From Thalassospira lucentensis (lineage in GTDB: Bacteria; Pseudomonadota; Alphaproteobacteria; Rhodospirillales; Thalassospiraceae), in assembly GCF_032921865.1 (NCBI RefSeq), contig NZ_CP136684.1:2267001-2331000 (forward strand): a DNA stretch of 64,000 bases, read 5' to 3'. Shown one piece after another: positions 63,104-64,000 of this stretch. The notes beneath the pieces are model-generated. The model ran no database searches. It worked only from the letters and a program-made list of their open reading frames with translations, and had not been told where the DNA came from. The position numbers and the translations under genes are program-made. Each line of letters opens with the position of its first letter. Within the stretch, counting starts at the first letter, position 1.

Positions 63104-63512
63104 GTCTTCCCCAAGTCTCACGGTTATGGCGGACCGTGATATTATTCTGCGTCTCGACCGTACGGGACAGATTGCACCTATTGGCAGCTGTCACAATGAT
63201 TGCACTGACGGGACGGCGTTCTTGTGATTATCGAAAATGGCCTCACCGCGCTTTGTGGCCCCCAGATTAATCCACTACGCTGTTTATGGGGGCATTCTTA
63301 CACGATTTTAAGGGTTTGAGCGTGCGCAAAAGACAATAAAAGCCAAATTTCAACTGACCGGCAGGTCACTTGCCGGAGCGAAAGGCGGATTTCCGGCCTT
63401 TGGGCAGCCATGCATTGTGCGGGTCTGTTCGCCATAGCATATCTGGTGTATGTCGATGTCCGACGCGCCATCCCGCAAGGTGCTTAGAAATATCGATCCA
63501 AAGAGAGAGTTC
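63104..63512. other. Divergent control region, 409 bases
   Basis: It lies between the CHASE-GGDEF-EAL start (minus) and the RNA methyltransferase start (plus). It contains a short hairpin, CCGGCA (63358-63363) with TGCCGG (63371-63376), and an AT-rich part at 63295-63350 suited to a promoter. No gene was found. Confidence 0.4.
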
Positions 63513-64000
63513 ATGAAACATCATCACCGTAATCCCCGTGCCCGCGGTGGGCGTCGTAAGTCCGCGCCGCGTCGCGATCCGTTGATCGGGTTTGAGGCGA
63601 CGACGACTATCCGTGAAATCGGTGCGCGGGGTGACGGTATTGCAAGCATCACGGGGCCGGATGGTTCCAGTATCATCGCCTATGTCGATTGCGTACTGCC
63701 TGGGGATGAAGTGCGTGTGGCGCTGCGTCAGAAACGCGGTGACGGATATGGTGCGGAACTGGTCGAACTGATCGCGCGCAGTGCTCCTGCCAGTGCCCCG
63801 CGGTGCAGCCATTATGAAAGCTGCGGCGGATGTGCGCTTCAGCATCTTGATGATGACAGTTATCGCGACTGGAAGCGCCAGAAGGCAATTATCGCAGTTC
63901 AGCGTGCCGGAATTGATCCCGACGAGGCAGAGGAACTGGTGGGGGCTGTCGAAATTTCGCCGCCGGCAAGTCGCCGCCGGGCGGGTTTTGCGGTTCATGT
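63513..64000 (+). CDS. TrmA/RlmD-family RNA (uracil-5-)-methyltransferase, 3'-truncated
   Basis: The frame opens at ATG 63513 (gagag upstream) and runs off the window, giving about 162 residues. A basic leader (MKHHHRNPRARGGRRKSAPRR) is followed by a TRAM-like beta domain (IREIGARGDGIASITGPDGSSIIAYVDCVLPGDEVRVAL). Then comes the 4Fe-4S cysteine motif (APRCSHYESCGGCALQHL, C-x5-C-GG-C). This order is that of RlmD/RlmC-type enzymes that methylate C5 of uridine in rRNA. The catalytic SAM domain lies beyond the window. Confidence 0.9.
   Translation, partial: MKHHHRNPRARGGRRKSAPRRDPLIGFEATTTIREIGARGDGIASITGPDGSSIIAYVDCVLPGDEVRVALRQKRGDGYGAELVELIARSAPASAPRCSHYESCGGCALQHLDDDSYRDWKRQKAIIAVQRAGIDPDEAEELVGAVEISPPASRRRAGFAVH

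Overview
The window looks like chromosome of a marine alphaproteobacterium, most likely Thalassospira or a close relative (an inference from gene content and moderately high GC, not from a marker gene). It carries two TRAP transporters, an ectoine/hydroxyectoine degradation locus, a bacterial voltage-gated sodium channel, MgtE, a MaeB malic enzyme, a malyl-CoA lyase and four genes for cyclic-di-GMP or cyclic-nucleotide-linked proteins. No phage, transposase, integrase, rRNA or CRISPR array was seen. There are two tRNA genes, Arg(ACG) and Leu(GAG).

Layout. 1-5355 (+): end of a sugar ABC importer operon (ATPase, permease, binding protein), then a TIM-barrel isomerase/epimerase and a Gfo/Idh/MocA oxidoreductase, closed by a terminator. 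5627-11649 (+): 2-hydroxyacid dehydrogenase, then a TRAP transporter (TAT-exported binding protein, DctQ, DctM), an amidase and a small membrane protein. The dehydrogenase and the TRAP operon are each preceded by a copy of a TTCCA-N5-TGGAA palindrome. 11703-15336 (-): a tightly coupled four-gene operon with an arylsulfotransferase-like protein, a small YVGPGAG protein, a DUF106-like membrane protein and a cytosolic sulfotransferase; it is the best candidate here for an undescribed system. 15498-17454 (-): a lipoprotein and a half-size EamA transporter.

17500-33587 is the ectoine catabolism region. On the minus strand: enuR, uehB, uehC, eutA, eutB, eutC, doeA, doeB and an AsnC/Lrp regulator. 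The binding-protein gene uehA diverges from enuR on the plus strand. The last two pathway genes, doeC and doeD, form a separate minus-strand operon at 30660-33587. A small block lies between them (a His-rich membrane protein with a TetR regulator, and an HxlR regulator with a glutathione transferase). An 18-base dyad, TTTTGTCATGANACAAAA, occurs both in front of uehA and in front of uehB, and is the probable EnuR operator. Together the genes would import ectoines, open the ring, deacetylate, and convert diaminobutyrate to aspartate.

33764-50992: small membrane protein, an unusual 1059-residue ABC-type protein ending in a cyclic-nucleotide-binding domain, an MBL-fold hydrolase, a BacNav channel, accA, a GNAT enzyme, an HxlR/zinc-type oxidoreductase pair, a LysR/quinone-reductase pair, malyl-CoA lyase, a membrane diguanylate cyclase, an RTX protein, a GcvR-like ACT protein, a fasciclin protein and a TerB/DUF533 protein. 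51212-64000: tRNA-Arg, a lipoprotein, a DUF4169 protein, a winged-helix/RMF-like fusion, a DgcZ-like diguanylate cyclase, lipB, tRNA-Leu, maeB, mgtE, a CHASE-GGDEF-EAL protein with degenerate catalytic motifs, and the start of a TrmA/RlmD-type RNA methyltransferase running off the end.
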